DNA of 64,000 nucleotides, taken from Microbacterium sp. No. 7 (GTDB lineage: Bacteria > Actinomycetota > Actinomycetes > Actinomycetales > Microbacteriaceae). Positions 16,334-25,670 of this stretch are shown in pieces (the first letter of the stretch is position 1; each line of letters starts with the position of its first letter). The stretch spans positions 2,170,001-2,234,000 of the forward strand of contig NZ_CP012697.1 of NCBI RefSeq assembly GCF_001314225.1, read 5' to 3'. Below the pieces are notes generated by a model, which was given only the letters and a program-made list of their open reading frames with translations, did no database searches and had not been told where the DNA came from. The translations under genes and the position numbers were made by a program.

Positions 16334-17824
16334 TCAGATCGCGCTGTGCGTGACCCGGCCCGCGATCATCGTCGCCGCGACGCGCGTGCCGCGCAGATCG
16401 TCGGATGCCAGGGGGTCGCGGTCGCACACGACGAGGTCGGCGAGGTCGCCGGGCTCCAGCGCGCAGCCCGTGAGCGAGCCGCCCGCCGTCGACGCGGCCA
16501 GCGCGGTCGCGGCATCCACGCGCTCCTCCGCGCGCCAGGCCGGGCGGTCGTCGCGCGTGCGCTGCACGGCGGCGGCGATCGCGGCCCACGGGTCGAGCGG
16601 GGCGACGGGCGCGTCGGATCCGAAGAGCAGGTTCGCACCGCTGTCGGCGAGCGAGCGGAGCGGATAGGCGAGCGCCGTCTGCGCCGCCCACAGCGCATCG
16701 GTCAGATCGCGGTCGTCCAGGGCGTGCTCGGGCTGCAGGCTCGCGTCCACGCCGAGACGTGCGAAGCGCGGGATGTCGGCATGAGCGACCAGCTGCGCGT
16801 GCTCGATGCTGCCGACGGCGCCGGTCACGGCGAACGCGTCGAGGGCGTGCGAGCTCGCGACGTCGCCGATCGCGTGCACGGCGCACGCGATGCCCGCGCC
16901 CGTCGCGCGCGTCATGAGCTCGACGAGCGCGTCGGGCGCGACCGTGAGCTCGCCGCGCCCGTGCGCGTCGCCGGGATACGGGTGCGAGCACGCCGCCGTG
17001 CGGGTGCCGAGCGACCCGTCGGTGATGACCTTGAACGGTCCCATGCGCACGAGGCCGTCGGGGTCGAGCGCGTCGCCCGTCGCGAAGCCCTCGACGATCG
17101 CCCGGTCGAGCAGCTCCGCGTAGACGCCGAACGACACGCGCGTCGCGTCGAACCCCGCCGCGAGACGCCGATGCCACGACTCGGCGTTCCAGGCCATGTC
17201 GAAGTCGACGATGCCGACGACGCCGCGCGCTGCCGCGGCGTCCAGAGCCGTGCGCACCAGTGCGTCGCCCGCGGCGGGATCGAGGGCGCCGAGGCGGCGC
17301 GAGATCTCGAACGCGGGCTCCTCGCGCAGCAGCCCGGAGTCGTCGAGCGGCATGCCCTCGCGCCGCAGCGCCGCCGTGTTCAGCCACACGCTGTGCAGGT
17401 CGGCGTTGATCAGATACGTCGGGACGGCGCCCGTGGCGGCGTCGAGGAGCGCCCGCGTCGGGGCGTCGGGCCACAGGGCGTCGCGGAAGCCGGCTCCCAC
17501 CCGCCGGCCGTCCGCGAGCACCGGCGCGTCGCCCATCGCGCGGGCCGCCTCGGCGGCCGACGCCGCCTCGCCCAGCGGATGCCGGCGCGCGGCCAGCGCC
17601 CACGGCGTGACGTGCACGTGGTGGTCCCACAGCCCCGCGATCAGCCAGCCGCCGGCACCGTCGAGCACGGCGCCGCGGCGCGGCAGCGCGCGGGCCGGCG
17701 CGATGTCCGCGATGCGACCCTGCGCCAGGTGCACGTCGACCGGCTCCGTGCCGAAGGGGTCGATGCGATCGATGCCGGTCAGTCGCACGTCGGCGATGAC
17801 GTCGACCCGCTCTCCGCGGTTCAC
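16334..17824 (-). CDS. Amidohydrolase of the YtcJ/NfdA type (amidohydrolase 3)
   Basis: Metal-dependent hydrolase of 496 residues with a TIM-barrel fold. GGWLIAGLWDHHVHVTPW is the first metal-binding strand, VFLUENCE-type residues are absent, but FKVITDGSLGTRTAACSHPY, CAVHAIGDVASSHALDAFA and LFGSDAPVAPLDPWAAI give the remaining ligand positions. The GTG start at 17824 overlaps the PaiB-like stop by GTGA, so the two are co-transcribed. A composite domain follows at the C-terminus (LEPGDLADLVVCDRDPLASD). The substrate is unknown; relatives act on N-substituted formamides or exocyclic amides. Confidence 0.85.
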   Translation of the reverse strand: MNRGERVDVIADVRLTGIDRIDPFGTEPVDVHLAQGRIADIAPARALPRRGAVLDGAGGWLIAGLWDHHVHVTPWALAARRHPLGEAASAAEAARAMGDAPVLADGRRVGAGFRDALWPDAPTRALLDAATGAVPTYLINADLHSVWLNTAALRREGMPLDDSGLLREEPAFEISRRLGALDPAAGDALVRTALDAAAARGVVGIVDFDMAWNAESWHRRLAAGFDATRVSFGVYAELLDRAIVEGFATGDALDPDGLVRMGPFKVITDGSLGTRTAACSHPYPGDAHGRGELTVAPDALVELMTRATGAGIACAVHAIGDVASSHALDAFAVTGAVGSIEHAQLVAHADIPRFARLGVDASLQPEHALDDRDLTDALWAAQTALAYPLRSLADSGANLLFGSDAPVAPLDPWAAIAAAVQRTRDDRPAWRAEERVDAATALAASTAGGSLTGCALEPGDLADLVVCDRDPLASDDLRGTRVAATMIAGRVTHSAI

Positions 17825-18471
17825 GACGCGTCCCGCGCGGCGCGCATCGCCTGGTGCGCCCGTCGCATCTCGGCCGCGAGCCGCGGGTCGGCGTATCCGG
17901 CCTCGCCCGCCTCGAGCCCGCGGATGATCTCGTCGACGACCTCGTCGGGCCTGTTCTGGCTGAGCTTGCGCTTCGCGACCACCCTCGTCGGGGTGAGCCG
18001 GAAGCCCACCGTGCCGCGCTCCAGGCGACGGACGAACTCCTCGTCGTTCGGCGGCTGCCACATGAGCCGCGGCTGCGGCATCGCCGACTCGAACCGCGCG
18101 ACCAGCCGGTCGAGCACGGCGAGGTTCTCGTCGGGGCCGAGGATCTCGGGCACGCCGCTCAGGTGCACCGAGACGAAGTTCCACGTCGGCACGCTCGGCA
18201 CCGGCGGGTACCAGCCCGGCGAGATGTAGCCGTGCGGGCCCTGCACGATCACGAGCAGCTCGCGCTCCCCCAGCCCGTGGATCGCGTCGTCGGGCTTGCC
18301 GACGTGCCCGACGATCGTGAGGTCGTCGCGGGTCTGGTCGAGCAGCACGGCGTAGTGCGATGCGACGAGCCCGTCGGGCGTGTCGCTCACGAGCGTCATC
18401 CACGGGTTCTCGTCGATCACCCGGCGCAGCTCGGCGACGTCGGTCATCGCGAAGCTGGGGTTCTGTCTCAT
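17821..18471 (-). CDS. PaiB-like FMN-binding protein
   Basis: Split-barrel flavin-binding protein of 216 residues, annotated in the family as a negative regulator but probably an oxidoreductase-like fold. MRQNPSFAMTDVAELRRVID, then SHYAVLL, VGHVGKPDDAIHGLG, and YISPGWYPPVPSVPTWNF match the PaiB blocks. The ATG at 18471 is preceded by GGAGACGG. A reading frame extends further upstream without similarity. It is translationally coupled to the amidohydrolase and lies 31 bp after the Nei-type glycosylase gene, so all three may form one unit. Confidence 0.87.
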   Translation of the reverse strand: MRQNPSFAMTDVAELRRVIDENPWMTLVSDTPDGLVASHYAVLLDQTRDDLTIVGHVGKPDDAIHGLGERELLVIVQGPHGYISPGWYPPVPSVPTWNFVSVHLSGVPEILGPDENLAVLDRLVARFESAMPQPRLMWQPPNDEEFVRRLERGTVGFRLTPTRVVAKRKLSQNRPDEVVDEIIRGLEAGEAGYADPRLAAEMRRAHQAMRAARDAS

Positions 18472-18502
18472 CCGCCCGTCTCCTCCCGCTGCGACGACGC
18501 GG

Positions 18503-19507
18503 TCATCTCTGGCATCCGGGGCACCAGTAGAGCTTGCGCGACGCCATCTCCTCGAGCACGATGGCGGTTCCGCAGACGCGGCACGGCAGGCCGGCGCGGT
18601 GGTAGACCCAGTGACGGTCGGCGCGGTTCGCCATCGCACGGCGCAGCGCGTCGGCGTCGAGCCCGTCCATCGTCAGCATCTGCCCGGTCTCGACGCCGAT
18701 GGGCAGCAGGTACGCCCAGTCGCGCCAGAGCCCCCGCACGGTCTCCTCCGGCAGGTCGCGCCCGGGCGTGTGCGGGTCGAGACGCGCGCGGAAGAGCATC
18801 TCGGCGCGATAGACGTTGCCGATGCCGCTCACGACCGACTGGTCCATCAGCAGCAGGCCGATGGGCGTCGGCTTGCGTCGCACGACCGCCGTGAAGCGCT
18901 CCTCGCCCGCGTCGCCGTCGACGAGCGGATCGGGGCCCAGCCCTGCGATCGTCGTGTGCATCTCGTCGGGCGTCTGCAGCGCGCACGTCGTCGGGCCGCG
19001 CAGATCGGCGCAGGTGTCGACGGTCATGAGGCGCAGCCGCACCTGGCCGACGACGGGCGGCGGCCATTCGTCGTCGTCGCCGAGGCCCGTGGTCTGCTCG
19101 CTCATGCGCACGTGGCCGCGCGCGCGGCGGGGCGCGCCGATGGATGCCAGGGAGTTCTCCCCCGCGACGTCGAACACGGGCTCGTCGCCGTCTGCGGGCA
19201 GCACCGTGCCGCGCTGGTTCGTCTGTCCCATCCGCCCGTTGGCCGATGCGATCGTCGGGTCGACGAGGATCTCGCCCGCGAAGTCCCAGGCGCCGTACAT
19301 GCCGAGGTGCACGCGCAGCCAGAGGTCGTCCTCGAAGCCGAGGAACATCTGCTTGCCCACGGCCCGTGCGGCCACGGTCTCGCGCCCGGAGATCACGGCG
19401 GCGCCGTCGGCGAAGCGGCCCTGGGGGCTCGACGCCGACACCGGGCGGCCGACGAAGTTGCGCTCGAACTGACGAGCGATGCGGTGGACGGAGTGACCTT
19501 CGGGCAT
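18503..19507 (-). CDS. Fpg/Nei-family DNA glycosylase (Nei2-like)
   Basis: Base-excision repair enzyme that removes oxidised bases and cleaves the strand. The 334-residue protein begins MPEGHSVHRIARQFERNFVG, so after loss of Met the catalytic Pro and Glu are at positions 2 and 3. The helix-two-turn-helix segment holds MDQSVVSGIGNVYRAEMLF. The C-terminal zinc finger CRVCGTAIVLEEMASRKLYW-CPGC has four Cys. The sequence PEGHS and zinc finger spacing resemble mycobacterial Nei2. It lies 10 bp after rpiB on the same strand. Confidence 0.92.
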   Translation of the reverse strand: MPEGHSVHRIARQFERNFVGRPVSASSPQGRFADGAAVISGRETVAARAVGKQMFLGFEDDLWLRVHLGMYGAWDFAGEILVDPTIASANGRMGQTNQRGTVLPADGDEPVFDVAGENSLASIGAPRRARGHVRMSEQTTGLGDDDEWPPPVVGQVRLRLMTVDTCADLRGPTTCALQTPDEMHTTIAGLGPDPLVDGDAGEERFTAVVRRKPTPIGLLLMDQSVVSGIGNVYRAEMLFRARLDPHTPGRDLPEETVRGLWRDWAYLLPIGVETGQMLTMDGLDADALRRAMANRADRHWVYHRAGLPCRVCGTAIVLEEMASRKLYWCPGCQR

Positions 19508-19517
19508 CGGGCGACGA

Positions 19518-20003
19518 TCAGGCGCGCGGGTCGGGGAGGAGCGTCCCGTCGGCCTCGTAGTCGGCGAGCTGCGCGATGCGGCGCGCGTGACGCTCCTCGC
19601 CCGGGAACGGCGTCGCGATGAACCGCTCGATGAACGACACGGCCTCCTCGAACGTGTGCTGACGGGCGCCGATCGCGATGACGTTGGCGTCGTTGTGCTC
19701 GCGGGCGAGCTCGGCGGTCGCGAGGCTCCAGACGAGGGCCGCGCGGATGCCGCGCACCTTGTTCGCCGCGATCTGCTCGCCGTTGCCCGAGCCGCCGAAC
19801 ACGACGCCCAGCGTCTCGATGCCCGCCTGCTGGTCGCGGGCGACGGCCTGCGCGGCGCGGATGCAGAACGCCGGATAGTCGTCGAGCGGGTCGTACTCGA
19901 TCGGACCGTGATCGACGACCTCGTGTCCCTGAGCGGCGAGGTGCTGCTGCAGCTGTGTGGAGAACTCCAGGCCGGCGTGATCCGTGGCGATGTGAATGCG
20001 CAT
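19518..20003 (-). CDS. rpiB: Ribose-5-phosphate isomerase B
   Basis: Interconverts ribose-5-phosphate and ribulose-5-phosphate in the pentose phosphate pathway. MRIHIATDHAGLEFSTQLQQ begins the protein; GVVFGGSGNGEQIAANKVRG is the family signature, and the actinobacterial Glu form of the active site (SGNGEQ) replaces the Cys of the E. coli enzyme. The length is 161 residues. The ATG at 20003 has AGGA 8 nt upstream and is preferred over the ATG at 20012. It is downstream of pepN by 21 bp and upstream of the glycosylase. Confidence 0.95.
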   Translation of the reverse strand: MRIHIATDHAGLEFSTQLQQHLAAQGHEVVDHGPIEYDPLDDYPAFCIRAAQAVARDQQAGIETLGVVFGGSGNGEQIAANKVRGIRAALVWSLATAELAREHNDANVIAIGARQHTFEEAVSFIERFIATPFPGEERHARRIAQLADYEADGTLLPDPRA

Positions 20004-20024
20004 GGATTCCATCCTATGAAGCGA

Positions 20025-22571
20025 TCACTCGGCGTCGCGCGCCTGGGCGGCCAGGGCACGCTCGACGCCGGCGAGGTTCTCCGCGACGAGGCGGCGCAGC
20101 GCGGCGGGCGCGTCGTCGTTCTCGTCGAGCCAGGCCCGGGTCGCGTCGCGCAGCGTGACGTCGGCCAGGGGCGCCGGGTAGAGGCCCGTGATGAGGTAGC
20201 TCGCGATCTGATAGGTGCGCTCGTTCCACACGGGCAGCAGCATGTCGAAGTAGGGGGCGACGAACGCGCGCAGCGTCTCGACGCCCGCGGGGTGGACGAA
20301 GCCGAGCGCGGCCGAGCGCACGATCGTGTTCGGCAGGTCGGCGCTGTCGACGAGCGACGACCAGGCGGCCTGCTTCGCCTCCGGCGCAGGCAGCGCCGCG
20401 CGCGCCTGCGCGGCGAACTCGCCGCCCTTCGCGGTGTTGTCGGCGGCCAGCGCGGCGTCGATGTCGGCGCTCGTGACGAGGCCGCCCGCGGCGAGCGACA
20501 CGAGCAGCTGCCACGACAGGTCGGCGTCGATCTCCAGGCCGTCGAGCGTCGTGGCGCCCTCGCGCAGCGCGCGCACCTGCTCCCACTGCGCGGGCGTCGC
20601 GGCGGCGGACGCGAAGGCCGTCACGAACTGCAGCTGGCTGTCGCTGCCCGCGTCGGCGTCCTGCGCGAGCCGCCACAGCCCGTCGGCGACGCGCTCGCGC
20701 GACGCGTCGCGATCGGCGGGGTCGACGTACGCGTTCGCCGCGAGCTGCAGCTGCGCGAGCGTCGTGCGCACCGTCGTCGACTCCGTCTCGGCGCCGATGC
20801 CCTGCAGCACGAGATCGATGTAGTCGGATGCCGACGACTCCGCGTCGCGCGTCTGGTCCCACGCCGCGCCCCACACGAGGGAGCGTGCGAGCGGGTCGCT
20901 GATGTCCCCGATGTGGGCGATCGCGGTCTCCAGCGATCGCTCGTCGAGGCGGATCTTCGCGTAGGCGAGGTCGTCGTCGTTGAGCAGCACGAGATCGGGG
21001 CGCCGCACGCCCGCGAGCGCGGGGACCTCGGTGAGGTCGCCGTCGACGTCGATCTCGACGTGGTGCGTGCGCACGAGCGCGCCGTCCTGCAGCGAGTAGA
21101 AGCCGACGCCCAGGCGGTGCGGACGGATCGTCGGGTAGTCGGCGGGCGCCGTCTGCACGACCGCGAACCGCGTGATCACGTCGTCGAGGTCGGTGCGGAC
21201 CTCGGGCGAGAGCGTGTTGACGCCGGCCGTCTCGAGCCACTTCCTCGACCACGTGGTCAGCTCGCGGCCGCTCGTCGCCTCCAGCTCGACGAGCAGGTCG
21301 GACAGCTCGGTGTTGCCCCACGCGTGCTTCTGGAAGTAGGCCGACACGCCCGCGAAGAACGCCTCGATCCCGACCCACGCGGCCAGCTGCTTGAGCACCG
21401 AGCCGCCCTTGGCATAGGTGATGCCGTCGAAGTTGACCTGCACGTCTTCGAGGTCGTTGATCTCGGCGACGACCGGGTGCGTCGAGGGCAGCTGGTCCTG
21501 GCGGTACGCCCAGGTCTTCTCCATCGCGTTGAAGGTCGTCCACGCCTCGGTCCACTCGGTCGCCTCGGCGGTCGCGATCGTCGACGCCCACTCGGCGAAC
21601 GACTCGTTGAGCCACAGGTCGTTCCACCACTTCATGGTGACGAGGTCGCCGAACCACATGTGCGCGAGCTCGTGCAGGATCGTGACGACGCGGCGCTCCT
21701 TGACGGCATCCGTCACCTTGGAGCGGAACACGTAGGTCTCGGTGAACGTGACGGCGCCCGCGTTCTCCATCGCGCCCGCGTTGAACTCGGGCACGAACAG
21801 CTGGTCGTACTTGGCGAACGGGTAGGGGACGCCGAACCTCTCCTCGTAGTAGGCGAAGCCCTGACGGGTCTTCTCGAACACGTAGTCGGCGTCGAGGTGC
21901 TGCCACAGGCTCCGGCGCCCGTAGACGCCCAGCGGCACGACGCGGCCCGACGCGCTCGTCAGCTCCGAGAACGTCGCCTCGTAGGGGCCGGCGATGAGCG
22001 CCGTGATGTACGACGAGATGCGCGGCGTGGGCTCGAAGGCCCAGGTGGCGGTGCCGTCGCCGTGGCGCTGCGGCTCGGGCGTGGGCGAGTTGGAGACGAC
22101 CTTCCACGGCTCGGGGGCGGTGACCGTGAACCGGAACGTCGCCTTCAGGTCGGGCTGCTCGAACACCGCGAACACGCGCCGGGAGTCGGGCACCTCGAAC
22201 TGCGAGTACAGGTACACCTCGCCGTCGACGGGGTCGACGAAGCGGTGCAGGCCCTCCCCCGTGTTCGTGTAGAGGCAGTCGGCGTCGACCACGAGCTCGT
22301 TCTCGGCGCCGAGGCCGTCGAGCGCGATGCGCGAGTCGGCGAACGCGGAGGCCGGGTCGATCGCCCGTCCGTTGAGCGTGATCTCGCGCACCTCGCGGGC
22401 GATCAGGTCGATGAAGGTCGCCGCACCCTCGGCCGCCGTGAAGCGCACGACCGTGCGGGAGCCGAACACCTCGGCGCCCCGCGTGAGGTCGAGCGCGACC
22501 TCGTAGGACTGCGTGTCGACGATCGCGCGGCGCTGCTGCGCCTCGACGCGGGTGAGGTTCTCTCCGGGCAC
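20025..22571 (-). CDS. pepN: Aminopeptidase N (M1 zinc metallopeptidase)
   Basis: Removes N-terminal residues from peptides in the cytoplasm. At 848 residues it matches actinobacterial PepN. GAMENAGAVTFTETYVF is the exopeptidase motif, and ILHELAHMWFGDLVTMKWWN with DLWLNESFAEW gives HEXXH-18-E. The ERAP1-like helical C-terminal domain follows (AAWSSLVDSADLPNTIVRSA). The GTG at 22571 is chosen because AAGGGAG lies about 6 nt upstream; an in-frame ATG at 22616 lacks one. It is first in a run with rpiB, the glycosylase, paiB-like and amidohydrolase genes. Confidence 0.96.
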   Translation of the reverse strand: MPGENLTRVEAQQRRAIVDTQSYEVALDLTRGAEVFGSRTVVRFTAAEGAATFIDLIAREVREITLNGRAIDPASAFADSRIALDGLGAENELVVDADCLYTNTGEGLHRFVDPVDGEVYLYSQFEVPDSRRVFAVFEQPDLKATFRFTVTAPEPWKVVSNSPTPEPQRHGDGTATWAFEPTPRISSYITALIAGPYEATFSELTSASGRVVPLGVYGRRSLWQHLDADYVFEKTRQGFAYYEERFGVPYPFAKYDQLFVPEFNAGAMENAGAVTFTETYVFRSKVTDAVKERRVVTILHELAHMWFGDLVTMKWWNDLWLNESFAEWASTIATAEATEWTEAWTTFNAMEKTWAYRQDQLPSTHPVVAEINDLEDVQVNFDGITYAKGGSVLKQLAAWVGIEAFFAGVSAYFQKHAWGNTELSDLLVELEATSGRELTTWSRKWLETAGVNTLSPEVRTDLDDVITRFAVVQTAPADYPTIRPHRLGVGFYSLQDGALVRTHHVEIDVDGDLTEVPALAGVRRPDLVLLNDDDLAYAKIRLDERSLETAIAHIGDISDPLARSLVWGAAWDQTRDAESSASDYIDLVLQGIGAETESTTVRTTLAQLQLAANAYVDPADRDASRERVADGLWRLAQDADAGSDSQLQFVTAFASAAATPAQWEQVRALREGATTLDGLEIDADLSWQLLVSLAAGGLVTSADIDAALAADNTAKGGEFAAQARAALPAPEAKQAAWSSLVDSADLPNTIVRSAALGFVHPAGVETLRAFVAPYFDMLLPVWNERTYQIASYLITGLYPAPLADVTLRDATRAWLDENDDAPAALRRLVAENLAGVERALAAQARDAE

Positions 22572-22626
22572 GTGTGGCTCCCTTGTGATCGATGCGGCGC
22601 GGGTGGCGCGGGACAACCCGTCAAGC

Positions 22627-24282
22627 CTATGCGCTCGACGCGTCTCGTTCTCGGTCGATGTGACTGCGCGCGTGCGCGATCGCGGCGTCGAGGTCGGTGA
22701 ACAGGTGCTTGTGGTGTCGCAGCGACGCGAGCACCCCCACGGTGCGGAAGAGCTCGTGGTGCCCCGACCGCACGCCCTTGATGAGCACCGTGACGCCGCG
22801 CCGCTCGAGGGTCGTGACGATGTCGCCGAGCACGCGGGCTCCCGTGGCGTCGACGAGCTCGAGCTGCGACATCCGCAGGATCACGACGGAGACGTCGCGC
22901 AGGCGGTTCACCTCGTCGAAGACGCGATCGGCGGCCGCGAAGATGAGCGGGCCGTCGAAGCGGATGAGCGCGATCCGCTCGTCGCCGGGACGCGGGTCTC
23001 CGAGAGGCTCGCGCGCGACCGCGCTGGAGCGCGACAGGTTGCGCAGCGCGAAGAACCCCGCGACGACGACGCCGATGACGACCGCGACGATGAGGTCGAA
23101 CGCGACCGTGATGAGGGCGGTGAGCACGAAGGCGGCCGCGTCGGCGCGCGTGGAGCGCAGGATCGAGCGCACCGTCGCGGCGTGCACCATGCGCACGGCG
23201 GTCACCATCAGCACGCCCGCGAGGGCGGCGAGCGGGATGGTGCCGACGGGGCCGGCGGCGACGAGCACGACGAGCAGCAGCACGACGGCGTGGAACGACG
23301 AGGCGACGCGGGTGCGCGCCCCCGAGCGCACGTTCACGGCGGTCCGGGCGATCGCGCCCGTCGCCGGCATCCCCCCGAAGAGCCCGGACGCGACGGACGC
23401 GAGCCCCTGGCCGACGAGCTCGCGATCGGCGTCGTACGGTCCCGTGTCGGCGAGCGAGGCCGCCACGCGGGCCGAGAGCAGCGACTCGATGGCCGCGAGC
23501 GCCGCGACGGTGAGCGCGGGGAGCACGAGCGACGACAGCAGCGCGGCGTCGAAGGCGGGGATCGCCGGCGCCGGCAGCGACGAGGGCAGCTCGCCGATGC
23601 GCGCGAGCGGCGCGGGCACGACCAGGAGCAGCAGCGTCACCACGACGATGCCGATGAGCGAGCCGGGCAGCGACGAGTGGATGCGCGGGGCGAGGAGCAT
23701 GCAGGCCGCGACGATCGCGACCGCGCCGAGCGCCCAGAGCAGGTAGGCCGGCTGCGCCGCGCTGAGAGACTCGATCGCGGCGACGACGGCGTTCGCGCTG
23801 TGCTCGCCCGCGGCGGGCGTGTGCGGCGAGGTCAGCGCGGGCACCTGCTGCAGGAAGATGATGACCGCGATGCCCAGGGTGAAGCCCTCGATGACCGGCC
23901 ACGGGATGAACGAGACCGCTCGCCCGAGTCGCAGCGCGCCGGCCGCGAGCACGATGAGACCCGCCATGATCGACACCACGGCCACGGCGCCCGCGCCGTG
24001 CGCGGCGACGATGGGCGCGAGCACGACGACCATCGCGCCGGTGGGGCCCGAGACCTGCACGTGCGAGCCGCCGAAGACCGCGGCGACCAGTCCCGCGATG
24101 ATGGCGGTCACGAGCCCCGCCTCCGCGCTCAGGCCCGAGCTGATCCCGAACCCGAGGGCGAGCGGCAGCGCGACGATGCCGACCGTCAGGCCGGCCAGCA
24201 GATCTCCCCGCCAGGTGCGGCCGAGCCCGCGGTAGTCGGCGCGCGAGGGCAGCAGCGACAGCACCTGACCGCGCACGCTCAT
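22627..24282 (-). CDS. SulP-family anion transporter with STAS domain
   Basis: Membrane transporter of 551 residues for sulfate, bicarbonate or another anion. The N-terminal membrane domain has LLAGLTVGIVALPLALGFGI and GGSHVQVSGPTGAMVVVL, both SulP signatures, and about 11-14 hydrophobic segments. The C-terminal STAS domain contains VVILRMSQLELVDATGARVL, including the conserved loop DATGA. The start overlaps the upstream regulator stop by ATGA, so expression is coupled to the ArsR-type repressor. Sequence alone does not decide between sulfate and bicarbonate. Confidence 0.92.
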   Translation of the reverse strand: MSVRGQVLSLLPSRADYRGLGRTWRGDLLAGLTVGIVALPLALGFGISSGLSAEAGLVTAIIAGLVAAVFGGSHVQVSGPTGAMVVVLAPIVAAHGAGAVAVVSIMAGLIVLAAGALRLGRAVSFIPWPVIEGFTLGIAVIIFLQQVPALTSPHTPAAGEHSANAVVAAIESLSAAQPAYLLWALGAVAIVAACMLLAPRIHSSLPGSLIGIVVVTLLLLVVPAPLARIGELPSSLPAPAIPAFDAALLSSLVLPALTVAALAAIESLLSARVAASLADTGPYDADRELVGQGLASVASGLFGGMPATGAIARTAVNVRSGARTRVASSFHAVVLLLVVLVAAGPVGTIPLAALAGVLMVTAVRMVHAATVRSILRSTRADAAAFVLTALITVAFDLIVAVVIGVVVAGFFALRNLSRSSAVAREPLGDPRPGDERIALIRFDGPLIFAAADRVFDEVNRLRDVSVVILRMSQLELVDATGARVLGDIVTTLERRGVTVLIKGVRSGHHELFRTVGVLASLRHHKHLFTDLDAAIAHARSHIDRERDASSA

Positions 24283-24647
24283 GCCGCGGTCCCGCCGATG
24301 GCGGGGAGCCCCTGAGCGTCGTCGAGCAGCGCGCCGTCGGACTCGAGGATGCCGAGGAGCAGGCCGCGCGCGACCGCGAGCAGATCCGCGACGCGCGGAT
24401 CCGCGAGCCGGTAGTACACGTGGCTCGCCCGCCGCTCGGCCTCGACCAGCCGGTGCCGGCGCAGCACCGAGAGATGCTGCGACAGATGGGAGGCCTCGAG
24501 GCCCGTCTCGCGCTGGAGCTCTGCGACGCTCACCTCGGGCGACGCCGCGAGCAGCTCGAGCACACGGATGCGGAACGGGTGGGCGAGCCCTTTGAAGAGG
24601 TTGGCCTTCACCTCGTAGAGGGGGCGCTGGCGCTGACTGAACGGCAT
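24279..24647 (-). CDS. ArsR-type HTH regulator coupled to SulP transporter
   Basis: Small winged-helix repressor of 122 residues. YEVKANLFKGLAHPFRIRVL, ETGLEASHLSQHLSVLRRHR and ERRASHVYYRLADPRVADLL form the helix-turn-helix and wing. The Cys of metal-sensing ArsR proteins is missing (VSVAELQRET in place of ELCVCDL), so it does not sense arsenic in that way. The ATG at 24647 lies within an inverted repeat that is the likely autoregulatory operator. Translationally coupled with the SulP gene, which it probably controls. ArsR-SulP pairs of this kind are known from other bacteria. Confidence 0.9.
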   Translation of the reverse strand: MPFSQRQRPLYEVKANLFKGLAHPFRIRVLELLAASPEVSVAELQRETGLEASHLSQHLSVLRRHRLVEAERRASHVYYRLADPRVADLLAVARGLLLGILESDGALLDDAQGLPAIGGTAA

Positions 24648-24661
24648 GATGAATCCATCAT
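24646..24661. promoter_or_regulatory. Inverted-repeat operator at the ArsR/SulP start
   Basis: ATGATG-AATC-CATCAT, with perfect 6-bp arms, overlaps the start codon of the regulator. It lies between that gene and the divergent ABC transporter gene, so it may affect both sides. Confidence 0.5.
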
Positions 24662-24758
24662 ATCGTCGCGGGCGTCCGTCGCGAGGGGGATGCCGGAGAC
24701 CGACATCGGTACCGCAGGCGGACGCGGGGCGACACGACCGCGACGTAGCGTCGAGGGC

Positions 24759-25670
24759 ATGATCGTCGCAGAGAATCTCACGAAGAGGTACGGGGACAAG
24801 ACCGCCGTGGCGGATGTCTCCTTCACCGTGCAGCCCGGCAAGGTGACCGGCTTCCTCGGGCCCAACGGCGCGGGCAAGTCGACCACGATGCGCATGATCG
24901 TGGGGCTCGACCGCCCCACGGCGGGTCACGTCACGGTCTCGGGCCAGTCGTACGCGAGCCTGCCGGCACCGCTCACCGAGGTGGGCGTGCTGCTCGACGC
25001 GAAGGCCGTGCACACGGGCCGCAGCGCCCGCAACCACCTGCGGGCCATGGCCGCGACGCACGGCATCAGCCGCCGCCGGGTCGACGAGGTGATCGAGCTC
25101 ACCGGCATCGGGTCCGTCGCGGGCAAGCGCGCCGGCGGCTTCTCGCTCGGCATGGGACAGCGGCTCGGCATCGCGGCCGCCCTCCTGGGCGACCCGCAGA
25201 CCCTCATCCTGGACGAGCCCGTCAACGGCCTCGACCCCGAGGGCGTGCGCTGGGTCCGCCAGCTCGTGCGGCGTCACGCCGCCGCGGGTCGCACCGTGCT
25301 GCTCTCCAGCCACCTGATGAGCGAGATGGCGCAGACCGCCGACCACGTCATCGTGCTCGGGCGGGGAAAGGTCCTCGCCGACGCGCCGATCGACGACCTC
25401 GTGCGCGCGTGGACGACGAGCGTCGTGCGCGTGCGCAGCCCGCGCGCCGCCGAGCTCACCCAGGCGCTCGCCCGTCCGGCCGTCGAGATCGCGGCGCCGT
25501 CGGCCGACGAGCTCGTCGTCACGGGCCTCACGGCCGCCGAGATCGGCGACACCGCGGCCGAGCGAGGCATCGCCCTGCACGAGCTGACGCCCACCACCGG
25601 GTCGCTCGAGGAGGCGTACCTCGCCCTCACCGAGCAGGCCGTCGAATACCGCACCAAGGAGCTCGCATGA
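24759..25670 (+). CDS. ABC transporter ATP-binding protein
   Basis: ATPase subunit of an ABC exporter, 303 residues. Walker A GFLGPNGAGKSTTMRMIVGL, a signature motif in the form GGFSLGMGQRLGIAAAL, Walker B LILDEPVNGLDPEGV and H-loop SSHLMSEM are all present. The DrrA-like domain at the C-terminus (TPTTGSLEEAYLALTE) is common in antibiotic or lantibiotic exporters. The ATG at 24759 is chosen. Its stop overlaps the permease start by ATGA. The following kinase and response regulator on the same strand suggest stress- or antibiotic-responsive export; the substrate is unknown. Confidence 0.93.
   Translation: MIVAENLTKRYGDKTAVADVSFTVQPGKVTGFLGPNGAGKSTTMRMIVGLDRPTAGHVTVSGQSYASLPAPLTEVGVLLDAKAVHTGRSARNHLRAMAATHGISRRRVDEVIELTGIGSVAGKRAGGFSLGMGQRLGIAAALLGDPQTLILDEPVNGLDPEGVRWVRQLVRRHAAAGRTVLLSSHLMSEMAQTADHVIVLGRGKVLADAPIDDLVRAWTTSVVRVRSPRAAELTQALARPAVEIAAPSADELVVTGLTAAEIGDTAAERGIALHELTPTTGSLEEAYLALTEQAVEYRTKELA

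Noticed and set aside
18486..18639. A longer PaiB-like protein starting upstream of 18471
   Set aside because: The extension lies over the glycosylase zinc finger and has Arg/Ser-rich shadow composition; the ATG at 18471 begins the conserved domain.
19587..22700. A 1037-residue plus-strand open frame opposite rpiB and pepN
   Set aside because: Repetitive Arg/Val/Asp-rich composition and no motif; both minus-strand genes are clear.
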